Below, in pieces: positions 15,239 through 23,408 of a stretch of 26,622 bases of DNA; positions within the stretch are counted from its first letter, which is position 1, and the number at the start of each line of letters is the position of its first letter. Made by a program: the position numbers and the translations under genes. Source of the DNA: Burkholderiales bacterium (GTDB lineage Bacteria > Pseudomonadota > Gammaproteobacteria > Burkholderiales > Casimicrobiaceae); NCBI GenBank assembly GCA_031283405.1, contig JAITBX010000139.1:1-26622 (forward strand), given 5' to 3'. The notes under the pieces are model-generated. The model ran no database searches, was not told the origin of the DNA, and saw only the letters and a list, made by a program, of their open reading frames with translations.

Positions 15239-16114
15239 ATGAAAAAGCAGATTGTGTTATGGGTAGCAGCGTTGGTGGCAGCCGCGCTTTTGTTCGGTTG
15301 CGACAGCAAGAAGGAAGAGAAGAAGGTCGCCGTTGCGCCGCCGCCGGAAGTGAGCAAGATCGTCATCGGGCTGGACGACAGTTTTCCGCCGATGGGTTTC
15401 CGCGATGAACAGAACCAGATCACCGGATTTGATGTCGATCTGGCGAAGGAAGCGGCGAAGCATCTCGGCATGGAAGTGGAATTCAAGCCGATCGACTGGA
15501 ACGCCAAAGAAGCCGAGCTGAACGGCAAGCGCGTCGATGCGTTGTGGAACGGTTTGACGATTACCGAAGAGCGCAAGGCAAACATCGCTTTCACGACGCC
15601 GTATCTGAAGAACCGGCAAATCGTTGTGGTGACGGCGACGTCGCCGATCAAGAGCAAAGCCGACATGGCCGGCAAAGTGGTCGGCGTGCAGGAAGGCAGC
15701 ACGGCGGTCGATGCGGTCGAAAAAGACGTGGCGTCGAAAACGTTCAAAGAGCTGAAAAAATTCAAGGATAACGTGACGGCGTTGCTCGATTTGACGACAG
15801 GACGACTCGATGCGGTCGTGGTTGATGAAGTGGTGGGACGCTATTACGTTGCGAAGAAACCCGGCGAGTATGTCGTGCTGGGCGAAGATTTCGGCGACGA
15901 AGAATACGGCGTCGGCGTTCGCAAGGACGACACCGCGTTGCTTGCCAAGTTGCAGAAAGCCATGGACGACATGAGGAAGGACGGCTCGGCGGCGAAGATT
16001 TCAGAAAAATGGTTCGGCAAAGACATCATCGAAGGCTCGGCGCCTGCGCCTGCCGCTGCCGCGTCTGAACCTGCTGCGCCTGCCGCTGCACCCGCGCCCG
16101 CAGCGGCCAAGTAA
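15239..16114 (+). CDS. Polar amino acid ABC transporter substrate-binding lipoprotein
   Basis: This is a family 3 extracellular solute-binding protein. The signal peptide ends in a lipobox (LLFGC, lipidated Cys21), so it is a membrane-anchored periplasmic lipoprotein. Core motifs are IVIGLDDSFPPMGFRDEQNQITGFDVDL, RVDALWNGLTITEERKANIAFTTPYL and the domain-closing EEYGVGVRKDD. The protein ends with about 25 residues of only Ala/Pro/Ser/Glu/Lys after the canonical EKWFGKDI end, which is unusual. ATG 15239 is preceded by GGAGAG. It is the first gene of an operon with a permease and an ATPase. The ligand (a polar amino acid) is not predictable. Confidence 0.93.
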   Translation: MKKQIVLWVAALVAAALLFGCDSKKEEKKVAVAPPPEVSKIVIGLDDSFPPMGFRDEQNQITGFDVDLAKEAAKHLGMEVEFKPIDWNAKEAELNGKRVDALWNGLTITEERKANIAFTTPYLKNRQIVVVTATSPIKSKADMAGKVVGVQEGSTAVDAVEKDVASKTFKELKKFKDNVTALLDLTTGRLDAVVVDEVVGRYYVAKKPGEYVVLGEDFGDEEYGVGVRKDDTALLAKLQKAMDDMRKDGSAAKISEKWFGKDIIEGSAPAPAAAASEPAAPAAAPAPAAAK

Positions 16115-16139
16115 TCTCATCATCGAATAACGACAAAAG

Positions 16140-16166
16140 CCCCGGCCGGATCACTCCGCGCCGGGG
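16140..16166 (+). promoter_or_regulatory. GC-rich hairpin between binding-protein and permease genes
   Basis: CCCCGGC (16140-16146) pairs with GCCGGGG (16160-16166). It lies 25 bases after the binding-protein stop, has only TT following, and lies just before the permease start. Such stems often stabilise the upstream message so that the binding protein is made in excess; that role is inferred. Confidence 0.5.
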
Positions 16167-16174
16167 TTGACGTG

Positions 16175-16828
16175 ATGGATTATCTGCTCCAGATCATAGG
16201 GCCGTTGCTGACCGGCACGGTGGTGACGCTCAAGGTGTTTTTCGCCACCCTGGTGCTGTCGCTGCCGCTGGGTCTGCTGCTGGCGATGGTGCGAATATCG
16301 CAGTGTCGCGTTGCCAGCGGCATCGTCAACGGTTATATCTGGCTGATGCGCGGTACGCCGCTGATGTTGCAGTTGTTATTCATCTATTTCGCGCTGCCGT
16401 TCGTGCCGGTGATCGGAATACGGCTGCCGAGTTTTCCGGCGGCGATTGTCGCTTTCGTTCTCAACTACGCCGCTTACTTTGCCGAAATTTTTCGCGGCGG
16501 CATTCAGTCGATCGACCGCAGCCAGTACGAGGCGGCGAAAGTGCTTGGCTTGAATTACGGGCAGACCATGCGGCGCATCGTTTTGCCGCAAGTGATCAAA
16601 CGCATTCTGCCGCCGGTCAGCAATGAAACCATCACGCTGGTCAAAGACACGTCGCTTATCTATGTGTTGGCGATGAACGATTTGCTGCGAACGGCGAACG
16701 GGATGGTGAATCGTGATTTCTCGACCATGCCGTTTCTGGTTGCCGCCGTGTTTTATCTGGCGATGACACTGGTGCTAACCATCGTTTTTCAGCGGACGGA
16801 AAAGAGGTACGCCGTCTATGATGACTGA
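16175..16828 (+). CDS. Polar amino acid ABC transporter permease (HisM/GlnP type)
   Basis: This is an inner-membrane permease of the His/Glu/Gln/Arg/opine family, 217 residues from ATG 16175 (GTG 16172 is also possible). It has about five membrane spans, the N-terminal transport block GTVVTLKVFFATLVLSLPLG, the conserved RGTPLMLQLLFIYFALP, and the EAA loop YEAAKVLGLNYGQTMRRIVLPQ that contacts the ATPase. It ends with DTSLIYVLAMNDLLR, common to the family. It overlaps the ATPase start by about 11 bases, so the two are translationally linked. A single permease gene suggests a homodimeric channel. Confidence 0.93.
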   Translation: MDYLLQIIGPLLTGTVVTLKVFFATLVLSLPLGLLLAMVRISQCRVASGIVNGYIWLMRGTPLMLQLLFIYFALPFVPVIGIRLPSFPAAIVAFVLNYAAYFAEIFRGGIQSIDRSQYEAAKVLGLNYGQTMRRIVLPQVIKRILPPVSNETITLVKDTSLIYVLAMNDLLRTANGMVNRDFSTMPFLVAAVFYLAMTLVLTIVFQRTEKRYAVYDD

Positions 16829-17603
16829 GGGCGCGATGACCGATAAAGCGATGATCGCCGCGCGCGACATTCACAAACGTTTCGGCGCGCTCGAAGTGCT
16901 GAAAGGTATTTCGCTGGAAGTGAAAAAAGGCGACGTTATCGCGGTGATCGGGTCGTCGGGATCGGGAAAGAGCACGTTTCTTCGTTGTCTCAATCATCTG
17001 GAAACGATCGACCGCGGCAGCATCGAGATCGAAAGCGAAACGCTGGTTTCGACCGGCGGCGACGGCGTTTGCCGCTATGCGCCGGACGCTGCCGTGCAAT
17101 GCATTTGCCGCAAGATGGGCATGGTGTTTCAGCAATTCAATCTGTTTCCGCATTTGACGGTGATGCAAAATCTGATCGAAGCGCCGATCGTCGTCAAGAA
17201 GATGAAACGTGAAGTGATTCTTCCGAAGGCCGAAGCGTTGTTGCGCAAAGTGGGGCTGCTCGAAAAACGCGACAGTTATCCGTCGCGCTTGTCGGGCGGA
17301 CAGAAGCAACGGGTGGCGATTGCGCGGGCGTTGGCGATGGAGCCGGATATTTTGTTATTTGACGAGCCGACCTCGGCGCTCGATCCCGAATTGACCGGCG
17401 AAGTGTTGCGCACCATTCGGCAGCTTGCCGAAGAGCGGATGACCATGCTGGTGGTCACGCACGAAATGGCGTTCGCCAGAGAAGTGTCAACTCAAACGAT
17501 CTTCATGGACGAAGGCGAAATCGTCGAAGCGCGAGCGCCCGCCGAACTGTTCGCACATCCCGAACATCAACGAACGCGGGCGTTTCTTGAACACATGCTG
17601 TAA
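16818..17603 (+). CDS. Polar amino acid ABC transporter ATP-binding protein (GlnQ/HisP type)
   Basis: This ATPase subunit powers amino acid uptake. The Walker A is GSSGSGKST, the Q-loop VFQQFNLFPH, the signature LSGGQKQR, the Walker B LLFDEPTSALDPE, and the switch histidine is in VVTHEMAFA. Length is 261. Between the first helix and the Q-loop there is an extended segment (about residues 75-97, with two Cys in CICRKMG) longer than in E. coli GlnQ but seen in some other family members. Possible starts are ATG 16818, 16821 and 16836; the first overlaps the permease end. It closes the three-gene operon. Confidence 0.94.
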   Translation: MMTEGAMTDKAMIAARDIHKRFGALEVLKGISLEVKKGDVIAVIGSSGSGKSTFLRCLNHLETIDRGSIEIESETLVSTGGDGVCRYAPDAAVQCICRKMGMVFQQFNLFPHLTVMQNLIEAPIVVKKMKREVILPKAEALLRKVGLLEKRDSYPSRLSGGQKQRVAIARALAMEPDILLFDEPTSALDPELTGEVLRTIRQLAEERMTMLVVTHEMAFAREVSTQTIFMDEGEIVEARAPAELFAHPEHQRTRAFLEHML

Positions 17604-17637
17604 TTTGCAGGTTGCGGGTGAGCGTAGCGAATCCCAA

Positions 17638-17688
17638 AATAACGAAGCGTCGATAATAACGAGGCGTCAATAACAACAAAGCATCGAT
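17638..17688. repeat. Three imperfect tandem units (AATAACGAAGCGTCGAT type)
   Basis: Units at 17638-17654, 17655-17668 and 17669-17688 share AATAACRARGCGTC or a close variant, the last with an extra ACA. Small size and imperfection suggest an old duplication. Confidence 0.45.
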
Positions 17689-17725
17689 AAACAGGTGTGA
17701 TGATTGCGCCGTTGTGCAACATCAA

Positions 17726-17745
17726 TTCTCCCACTTGTGGGAGAA
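17726..17745. repeat. TTCTCCCAC-TT-GTGGGAGAA hairpin
   Basis: A perfect 9-bp palindrome with a 2-base centre, of the same family as those at 11582, 12632 and 14055. Confidence 0.55.
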
Positions 17746-17766
17746 CGCCCGAAGAGCGGGGGGAGC

Positions 17767-17848
17767 GTAGGCTGGCGATGAGCGAAGCGAATCCCAGCAA
17801 TACAGGCAAAACGAAGCTGGGATTACGCTACGCTTCATCCCAGCCTAC
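17767..17848. repeat. Long imperfect inverted repeat (GTAGGCTGG element)
   Basis: GTAGGCTGG (17767-17775) pairs with CCAGCCTAC (17840-17848), and the adjacent GATGAGCGAAGCGAATCCCAG pairs imperfectly with the segment after AAGCTGGGATTACGCTACG. A shortened relative, GTGAGCGTAGCGAATCCCA, occurs at 17618-17636, and a further related sequence lies at 23467-23546. Confidence 0.6.
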
Positions 17849-17940
17849 CGTGCTGACTTGTGTCAAAACGCGCGCAAAATTGTGACAAAACGATCGCAAA
17901 CGTACATGGGGTTCATAAACTCACCCCATACCTACACTGA

Positions 17941-19407
17941 TTACGTCGAAGAGCGCGGCAGGGAAACTTTGATCAACGCGCCGCCGTGGGGCGCGCTCAA
18001 TAAATCGACGCTGCCGCCGTGCAATCGTGCGATGCGTTCGACGATGGCGAGGCCGAGGCCGGCGCCGAGCTTGCCTTCGGGAGTCGAGCGCGCTTTGGAG
18101 GCGCGGCGGAACGGTTCTTTGAGGCGTTCGCGTTCGACTTCGGGAAAGCCGCCGCCGTGGTCGCTGACTTCAACCCACACTTGACGGGCGTCGAAGCCGG
18201 TGACAATTTCGATGGGCGGTTTGCCGTGGGTGATGGCGTTGTTGATGAGGTTGTTGATGAGTCGCTCAAACGCGGTGGTTCGCAGCGGAATGTCGGGAAG
18301 TTTCGGCGCGGGTTTGAAGTTCACATCGTAGTTCAAACGTTGAGAGCGTTCGACGCAGGAAGTGATGAGCGCGTTGAGGCTTTGCATATGCGCCGGTTTT
18401 TCGTCGTCGTCACGCGCAAAATCGAGGAACTGGTCGATGATGCGGTCGATGGCTTCAATGTCGTCGATCATCAAGTCGCGCTCTTGCGGGTCGTCGTGAC
18501 TCATCTCGATGGAGAGACGAAGGCGGGTCAACGGTGTGCGTAAATCGTGCGAAACGCCGGCCAGCAACAAGGCGCGATCATGCTCGACTTGTTGCAAGCG
18601 GGTAATCATGGTGTTGAAGCCGCGATTGAGCACTGCCATTTCGGAAGGGCCGATGTCGGGCAGCGGCGGCGGCACGTCGCCGCGGCTGACCAGATCGACG
18701 GCTTCGGCAAGGCGGGAGAGCGGTTGCGACAAGTAGCGGGCAAAAGCGAAGGCGGCGAGGATCAGCATCGCCACGATCACCAGCAGCAGAAAGACAGCGC
18801 GCGCCGGCGCGTCGTGCGCCATAGGGCGCTCGGGCAGAGTGAAGCCCGCCCAGTAATAACTGTTGTGCGCGGAAAAGCGCACCCACAACAATTGCCGCGT
18901 GGTTTGCAAAATGATTCGGGTGTCGGCACCGAGCGTTTTTTGCAAATACTTTTCGAGATCGAGAAATTCGCCCGACGGCAGTTGCCCGGTTTGCCGAGGC
19001 TGTATCGACGGCTGGTTCAATCGAAACGGAAAAGGGTTGGGGGAAGCATCCTGATCGGGCGACGGAATTTCCAACTCGTTGCGAAGCGGCATGTCGAACG
19101 GCACCGTCGTCGATCGTTCATTGGAGGTTCGACGGCGACGCTCTTCAATCAAGAGCGCGTTGTACTGGCGGCTGAAGCGGCGCAGGATGTCGGCGCGCTC
19201 GGTCGGGATGCCCGATTCGAGCGCGGCGCGCAACGCTTGCAACTGTACCGCTTTGGTGTGACCGAATTGTTGAATCAGCAGGTTTTCACGATCATACTGG
19301 AAAAACAGCCCCATCACGATCAGCACCAGAAAGATCAGCGCGGCCAGAAAACCCAGAAGCCGACCAAACAGCGACGCCGGCCAGAATTTGTTGAACACGG
19401 TATTCAA
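17941..19407 (-). CDS. EnvZ-like sensor histidine kinase
   Basis: This is an inner-membrane sensor kinase of 488 residues. A first membrane helix (about residues 16-36) and a second (about 203-223) enclose a periplasmic sensor region of about 165 residues. A HAMP segment follows, then the dimerisation/phosphorylation box GVSHDLRTPLTRLRLSIEM with the phospho-accepting H287, and the ATP-binding N box INNLINNAITHG, G1 VSDHGGGF and G2 GAGLGLAIVE. It follows the ompR-like gene with a 4-base overlap. The first codon is TTG at 19407 with no clear ribosome binding site; GTG 19398 is an alternative. Similarity to EnvZ suggests envelope or osmotic sensing, but the signal is not known. Confidence 0.92.
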   Translation of the reverse strand: MNTVFNKFWPASLFGRLLGFLAALIFLVLIVMGLFFQYDRENLLIQQFGHTKAVQLQALRAALESGIPTERADILRRFSRQYNALLIEERRRRTSNERSTTVPFDMPLRNELEIPSPDQDASPNPFPFRLNQPSIQPRQTGQLPSGEFLDLEKYLQKTLGADTRIILQTTRQLLWVRFSAHNSYYWAGFTLPERPMAHDAPARAVFLLLVIVAMLILAAFAFARYLSQPLSRLAEAVDLVSRGDVPPPLPDIGPSEMAVLNRGFNTMITRLQQVEHDRALLLAGVSHDLRTPLTRLRLSIEMSHDDPQERDLMIDDIEAIDRIIDQFLDFARDDDEKPAHMQSLNALITSCVERSQRLNYDVNFKPAPKLPDIPLRTTAFERLINNLINNAITHGKPPIEIVTGFDARQVWVEVSDHGGGFPEVERERLKEPFRRASKARSTPEGKLGAGLGLAIVERIARLHGGSVDLLSAPHGGALIKVSLPRSST

Positions 19408-20177
19408 GCGTTGCTACTTTGTTTGCGCTCTTTCGCCGTGCCTTCGTGTTTGCTGTCTTCGGGAACGTAAATGTAGCCGAAGCCGCGCACGGTTTGAATG
19501 TAGCGCGGGTTGATCGGATCGACTTCGACGAGTTTGCGCAGCCGCGAGATTTGCATGTCGATGGCGCGGTCGAAAGTTTCATGATCTTTGCCGCGCGCCA
19601 AGAGCGACAATCGCTCGCGGGTAAACGGCTGACGCGGATGCTGCCCCATCACTTTGAGCAGTGAAAATTCGGCAGTGCTCAGATGAACGGTTTCGCCATG
19701 CTTGCGCAGTGTCCGCGCTGCCAAGTCGAGCGTGAAGGGGCCGAACGGAATTGTGCCTTCTTCGGTCGGTGCGCCGGCCAGTTCGTGCTTCGGCGCGCGC
19801 CGAAGCACGGCGTGAATGCGCGCCAGCAATTCGCGTGGGTTGAACGGCTTGCCGAGATAATCGTCGGCGCCCATTTCGAGGCCGATGATGCGATCGACTT
19901 CTTCGCGGCGCGCCGTCAGCATGATGATCGGGATCGAATCGGAATCATGCGAGCTGCGCAGCTTGCGGCAAACGGACAATCCGTCCTCTCCCGGCAGCAT
20001 CAGATCGAGCACGATCAGGTGCGGCGGGAAGCGCTGCAAGGTTTTTTCGAGCTGCGTGCTGTCGGGCAAAGTGATCGTTTCCAAGCCGTTTTCCGTTAAG
20101 TAACGCTGCAAAAGATCACGCAGACGCGGGTCATCATCGATCACTAAAATCCGGTAATGGCGGTCTGGAGTATTCAT
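19404..20177 (-). CDS. ompR: OmpR-family response regulator
   Basis: The 257-residue protein has an N-terminal receiver domain with the acidic pocket (DDD at residues 14-16), the phospho-accepting D58 in IVLDLMLPGEDG, T88 in MLTAR and K110 in GADDYLGKPFNP. A C-terminal winged-helix DNA-binding domain ends in DRAIDMQISRLRKLVEVDPINPRYIQTVRGFGYIYVP, very close to OmpR itself. It is the upstream gene of a pair with the EnvZ-like kinase and overlaps it by 4 bases. It probably controls envelope genes as in the EnvZ/OmpR system; targets here are unknown. The C-terminus has a short polar extension. Confidence 0.94.
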   Translation of the reverse strand: MNTPDRHYRILVIDDDPRLRDLLQRYLTENGLETITLPDSTQLEKTLQRFPPHLIVLDLMLPGEDGLSVCRKLRSSHDSDSIPIIMLTARREEVDRIIGLEMGADDYLGKPFNPRELLARIHAVLRRAPKHELAGAPTEEGTIPFGPFTLDLAARTLRKHGETVHLSTAEFSLLKVMGQHPRQPFTRERLSLLARGKDHETFDRAIDMQISRLRKLVEVDPINPRYIQTVRGFGYIYVPEDSKHEGTAKERKQSSNA

Positions 20178-20400
20178 GATGAATTTGATTTAGGGGTTTC
20201 GGTAAATATGAAGTGTAACCGAATCAGCCGGAAAGCATGAAGCAAAGTGACAATAGGTGTCAATTTCGAGACGGACGGGCAGGCGAATGGGGTGCAGGCG
20301 TTGCCGCAAACCTTTCAAAAGAAACCCAAGAAATGATAATCTTACTCTTTTGTGCTGGGTTCTTTCGCTCGCTCCAAAACCCGGCGGCGCTCTCTCTACC

Positions 20401-21609
20401 ATGATTATCCGCTCACTGCTTGACACCGATCTTTACAAGTTCACGATGATGCAGGTGGTCTTGCATCATTTTCCCGGCGCTCAGGCGGAATACCGGTTCA
20501 AATGCCGTGGCAGCGAAGATATCGATCTGTCGCCGATTGCAAAAGAAATTACCAAACAAATCAAAGTGTTATGCGATCTCCGCTTTACTGCGGAGGAGCT
20601 GTTGTACCTGCGCAGCCTGCGTTTCATCAAAAGCGATTTCGTCGATTTGCTGGAATTGTTCAGATTCAACGAACGGTTCATTCAGATTTCGAGCGGGCCG
20701 AATTATGAAAATGGTTTGGACGTCGTCATCAAAGGGCCGTGGCTGCACACGATTCTTTTCGAGATTCCGGTGCTGGCGATCATTTCGGAGGCGTATTACC
20801 GGCACACGGTGGCTTCGCCCGATTTCAGCGCGGGGCGGGCGCGGCTGGCCGCCAAGATCGAGCAGTTCAAAGCGGTCGAAGAAGGATTTCACTTTGCCGA
20901 TTACGGCACGCGGCGGCGTTTTTCCCGCGACTGGCAAGAAGAAGTTTTGCAAACCTTGCAGCAAGCGCTTCCCGAAAAATTCGTCGGCACCAGCAACGTT
21001 CATTTCGCGCGGCAACTGGGATTGACGCCGCTGGGCACGATGTCGCACGAGTACTTGCAGGCGTGTCAGGCGGTGGGGCCGCGCTTGCGCGATTCGCAAT
21101 CGTATGCGCTCAACACCTGGTCGCGCGAATATCGCGGTGATTTGGGAATTGCTTTGTCCGACGTCTATGGGATGGATGCGTTTCTGCGTGACTTCGATTT
21201 GTTTTTCTGCAAGCTGTTCGACGGCGTTCGCCACGATTCGGGCGATCCGTTTGAATGGGGCGACAAGCTGATTGCGCACTATCAAAAAATGCGCATCGAT
21301 CCGCGCGGGAAAACCGTGGTGTTCTCCGATTCGCTGACGCCGGAACTGGCGATTCGGCTGTTCCATTATTTCAAAAACCGCGTGGGCATTTCATTCGGGA
21401 TCGGCACCAATTTGACCAACGATCTCGGTTACCAAATTTTGCAGAACGTCATCAAGATGACGCGCTGCAACGGTCAATCGGTGGCCAAGATCAGCGATTC
21501 GCCGGCCAAGGCGATGGATCACGATCCCAAGTACGTCGATTACCTGCGCGAAGTATTTCAAACGCCCGAAGAAATTCCGGCCTTGTCGAAAAAGGATTCC
21601 CTTTCATGA
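20401..21609 (+). CDS. pncB: Nicotinate phosphoribosyltransferase
   Basis: PncB makes nicotinate mononucleotide from nicotinate and PRPP with ATP hydrolysis, the entry step of NAD salvage (Preiss-Handler). The 402-residue protein begins MIIRSLLDTDLYKFTMMQVVLHHFPGAQAEYRFKCR, matching the family, and has FHFADYGTRRRFSR, the phosphorylated-histidine region LGTMSHEYLQA, and RHDSGDPFEWGDKLIAHY. The frame is open to 20257, but ATG 20401 is the family start. The 5' leader could form a stem GCTGGGTT/AACCCGGC near 20357-20384. Its stop overlaps the start of the GspE-like gene (ATGA at 21606). Confidence 0.96.
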   Translation: MIIRSLLDTDLYKFTMMQVVLHHFPGAQAEYRFKCRGSEDIDLSPIAKEITKQIKVLCDLRFTAEELLYLRSLRFIKSDFVDLLELFRFNERFIQISSGPNYENGLDVVIKGPWLHTILFEIPVLAIISEAYYRHTVASPDFSAGRARLAAKIEQFKAVEEGFHFADYGTRRRFSRDWQEEVLQTLQQALPEKFVGTSNVHFARQLGLTPLGTMSHEYLQACQAVGPRLRDSQSYALNTWSREYRGDLGIALSDVYGMDAFLRDFDLFFCKLFDGVRHDSGDPFEWGDKLIAHYQKMRIDPRGKTVVFSDSLTPELAIRLFHYFKNRVGISFGIGTNLTNDLGYQILQNVIKMTRCNGQSVAKISDSPAKAMDHDPKYVDYLREVFQTPEEIPALSKKDSLS

Positions 21610-23408
21610 ACGCGACCCAAACGCTTTCGGCGCCGACCACGACGCTGGCGATGAATCGCCCGGCGAAAGATCGTCGTCTGCGTCTCAACGACATTCTGAA
21701 ACTGATGGTGGCGGATGGCTTGATTAAATATGAGGACGCGCGAAAGCTCGCCAAGACCAAAGCGATGCGATTCGGCGAACCGCTCGAACGCATTGCGATG
21801 CAGCAGTGGAAATCGTTGCAGCCGCCGAATCGGGAATTGACGATCGATGCGCTGGTCGAATGGCTGGCGGGCAAGTTGGGCGTTCCGTATTTTCACATCG
21901 ACCCGTTGAAGATCGATATGTTTGCCGTGACGCAAACGATGTCCAACGCCTACGCCGAACGCTATCGGATATTGCCGGTGATCGTGACGCCGACCAAGTT
22001 GACCGTGGCGACCGGCGAGCCGTTCGTGCGGGATTGGGTCAACGAATTGAGCCATGTGTTGAAACGCGAGATCGAAATCGTTTTTGCCAATCCGGCAGAT
22101 GTGCGCCGCTACATCGGCGAGTTTTATAATTTGGCGCGCTCGATGAAACAGGCGCAGGAGCACACCAAAGGCACCGTCGCGTTGGCCAGCAATTTCGAGC
22201 AACTCGTCGAGCTCGGCAACACCGGTCACCTTGACGCCAACGATCGCCACATCGTCACCATCGTCGATTGGTTGTGGCAATACGCCTTCGAGCAACGCGC
22301 TTCCGACATTCACATCGAGCCGCGCCGTGAAGTCGGCATCGTTCGCTTTCGGATCGACGGCGTATTGCACACGGTTTACAACTTGCCGATTCCGGTGTTG
22401 GCGGCGGCGACTTCGCGGATCAAACTGCTGGCGCGAATGGAGATCGTCGAAAAACGGCGGCCGCAGGACGGGCGGATCAAAACTGCGGCGGGCGGAAAGG
22501 AAATCGACTTGCGTATTTCGACGATGCCGACCGCGTTCGGCGAAAAAATCGTGATGCGTATTTTCACGCCGGAAGTGCTGGTGCGCAGCTTTGCCGATCT
22601 GGGCTTCTCCGGCGAAGACCGTGAATACTGGGACAAATTCATCGCTTCGCCCAACGGCATCATCCTCGTGACCGGCCCCACCGGCTCCGGCAAAACCACC
22701 ACGCTTTATTCGACGCTGCGCTTGTTGGCGAAACCCGAAGTCAACGTCTGCACCGTCGAAGACCCGATCGAAATGGTCGAGCCGTTGGTCAATCAGATGC
22801 AAGTGCATCAAGCCATCGGCGTCGATTTCGCCACCGGCGTGCGCACCTTGTTGCGGCAAGACCCGGACATTATCATGGTCGGCGAAATTCGCGACAAGGA
22901 AACCGCCGAGATGGCCGTACAGGCGGCGCTGACCGGCCACCTCGTGTTGTCAACATTGCACACCAACGACGCGCCTTCCGCGTTGACGCGCTTGCTTGAT
23001 CTCGGCGTGCCCGGTTACCTCATCAACTCCACCCTGCTCGGCGTGATGGCGCAGCGCTTGATTCGCACGCTATGTCCCAAATGCAAATCTCCCGACGGCG
23101 AAGTTGACGAATCGGCGTGGGATGCGTTGACGCACGGCTTCAAACTGGAGCGGCCGGCGCATGTGCATCGCGCCGTCGGCTGCCTCGATTGTAGGATGAC
23201 CGGCTACTTGGGGCGAATCGGCTTGTACGAAATCATGGAAATGAGCGCTGGCACGCGGCGATTGACGCAAGAGCATTCCGACGATGTCTCGTTGCGCGAG
23301 CAAGCGTACAAAGACGGCTTGCGCCCGTTGCGCTTGTCCGGCGCGCTGAAAGTGCTGGAAGGCGTGACCACCGCCGAAGAAGTGCTGAAAGCCGTGCCGA
23401 CGGATTGA
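21606..23408 (+). CDS. GspE/PilB-type assembly ATPase
   Basis: This is a secretion/pilus ATPase of 600 residues. The N-terminal T2SSE_N/MshEN-like domain spans roughly residues 20-170. The motor domain has Walker A GPTGSGKTTT from residue 357, an Asp box, Walker B IIMVGEIRD, a His box LSTLHTNDA, and a zinc-binding tetracysteine with C490/C493 (CPKC) and C526/C529 (CLDC), all of the GspE/PilB class. It would energise pseudopilus or type IV pilus assembly at the inner membrane. No other gsp or pil gene is in the window, so which machine it serves is open. The start ATG 21606 overlaps the pncB stop and has AAGGA 9 bases upstream. Confidence 0.93.
   Translation: MNATQTLSAPTTTLAMNRPAKDRRLRLNDILKLMVADGLIKYEDARKLAKTKAMRFGEPLERIAMQQWKSLQPPNRELTIDALVEWLAGKLGVPYFHIDPLKIDMFAVTQTMSNAYAERYRILPVIVTPTKLTVATGEPFVRDWVNELSHVLKREIEIVFANPADVRRYIGEFYNLARSMKQAQEHTKGTVALASNFEQLVELGNTGHLDANDRHIVTIVDWLWQYAFEQRASDIHIEPRREVGIVRFRIDGVLHTVYNLPIPVLAAATSRIKLLARMEIVEKRRPQDGRIKTAAGGKEIDLRISTMPTAFGEKIVMRIFTPEVLVRSFADLGFSGEDREYWDKFIASPNGIILVTGPTGSGKTTTLYSTLRLLAKPEVNVCTVEDPIEMVEPLVNQMQVHQAIGVDFATGVRTLLRQDPDIIMVGEIRDKETAEMAVQAALTGHLVLSTLHTNDAPSALTRLLDLGVPGYLINSTLLGVMAQRLIRTLCPKCKSPDGEVDESAWDALTHGFKLERPAHVHRAVGCLDCRMTGYLGRIGLYEIMEMSAGTRRLTQEHSDDVSLREQAYKDGLRPLRLSGALKVLEGVTTAEEVLKAVPTD

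Larger units (their letters stand above)
17604..17940. other. Repeat-rich gap between ABC ATPase and histidine kinase genes
   Basis: No gene is seen in these 337 bases. They contain a short imperfect tandem repeat (17638-17688), a CTCTCCC-type hairpin (17726-17745) and a long imperfect inverted repeat (17767-17848). No T-run terminator stands out. Confidence 0.7.

Noticed and set aside
17638..17688. Possible CRISPR-like array
   Set aside because: Units are adjacent with no unique spacers, only three copies, and no cas genes are present.
21558..22940. 460-residue minus-strand frame opposite the GspE/PilB-type gene
   Set aside because: Arg/His/Gln-rich shadow of a gene with intact Walker and zinc motifs.
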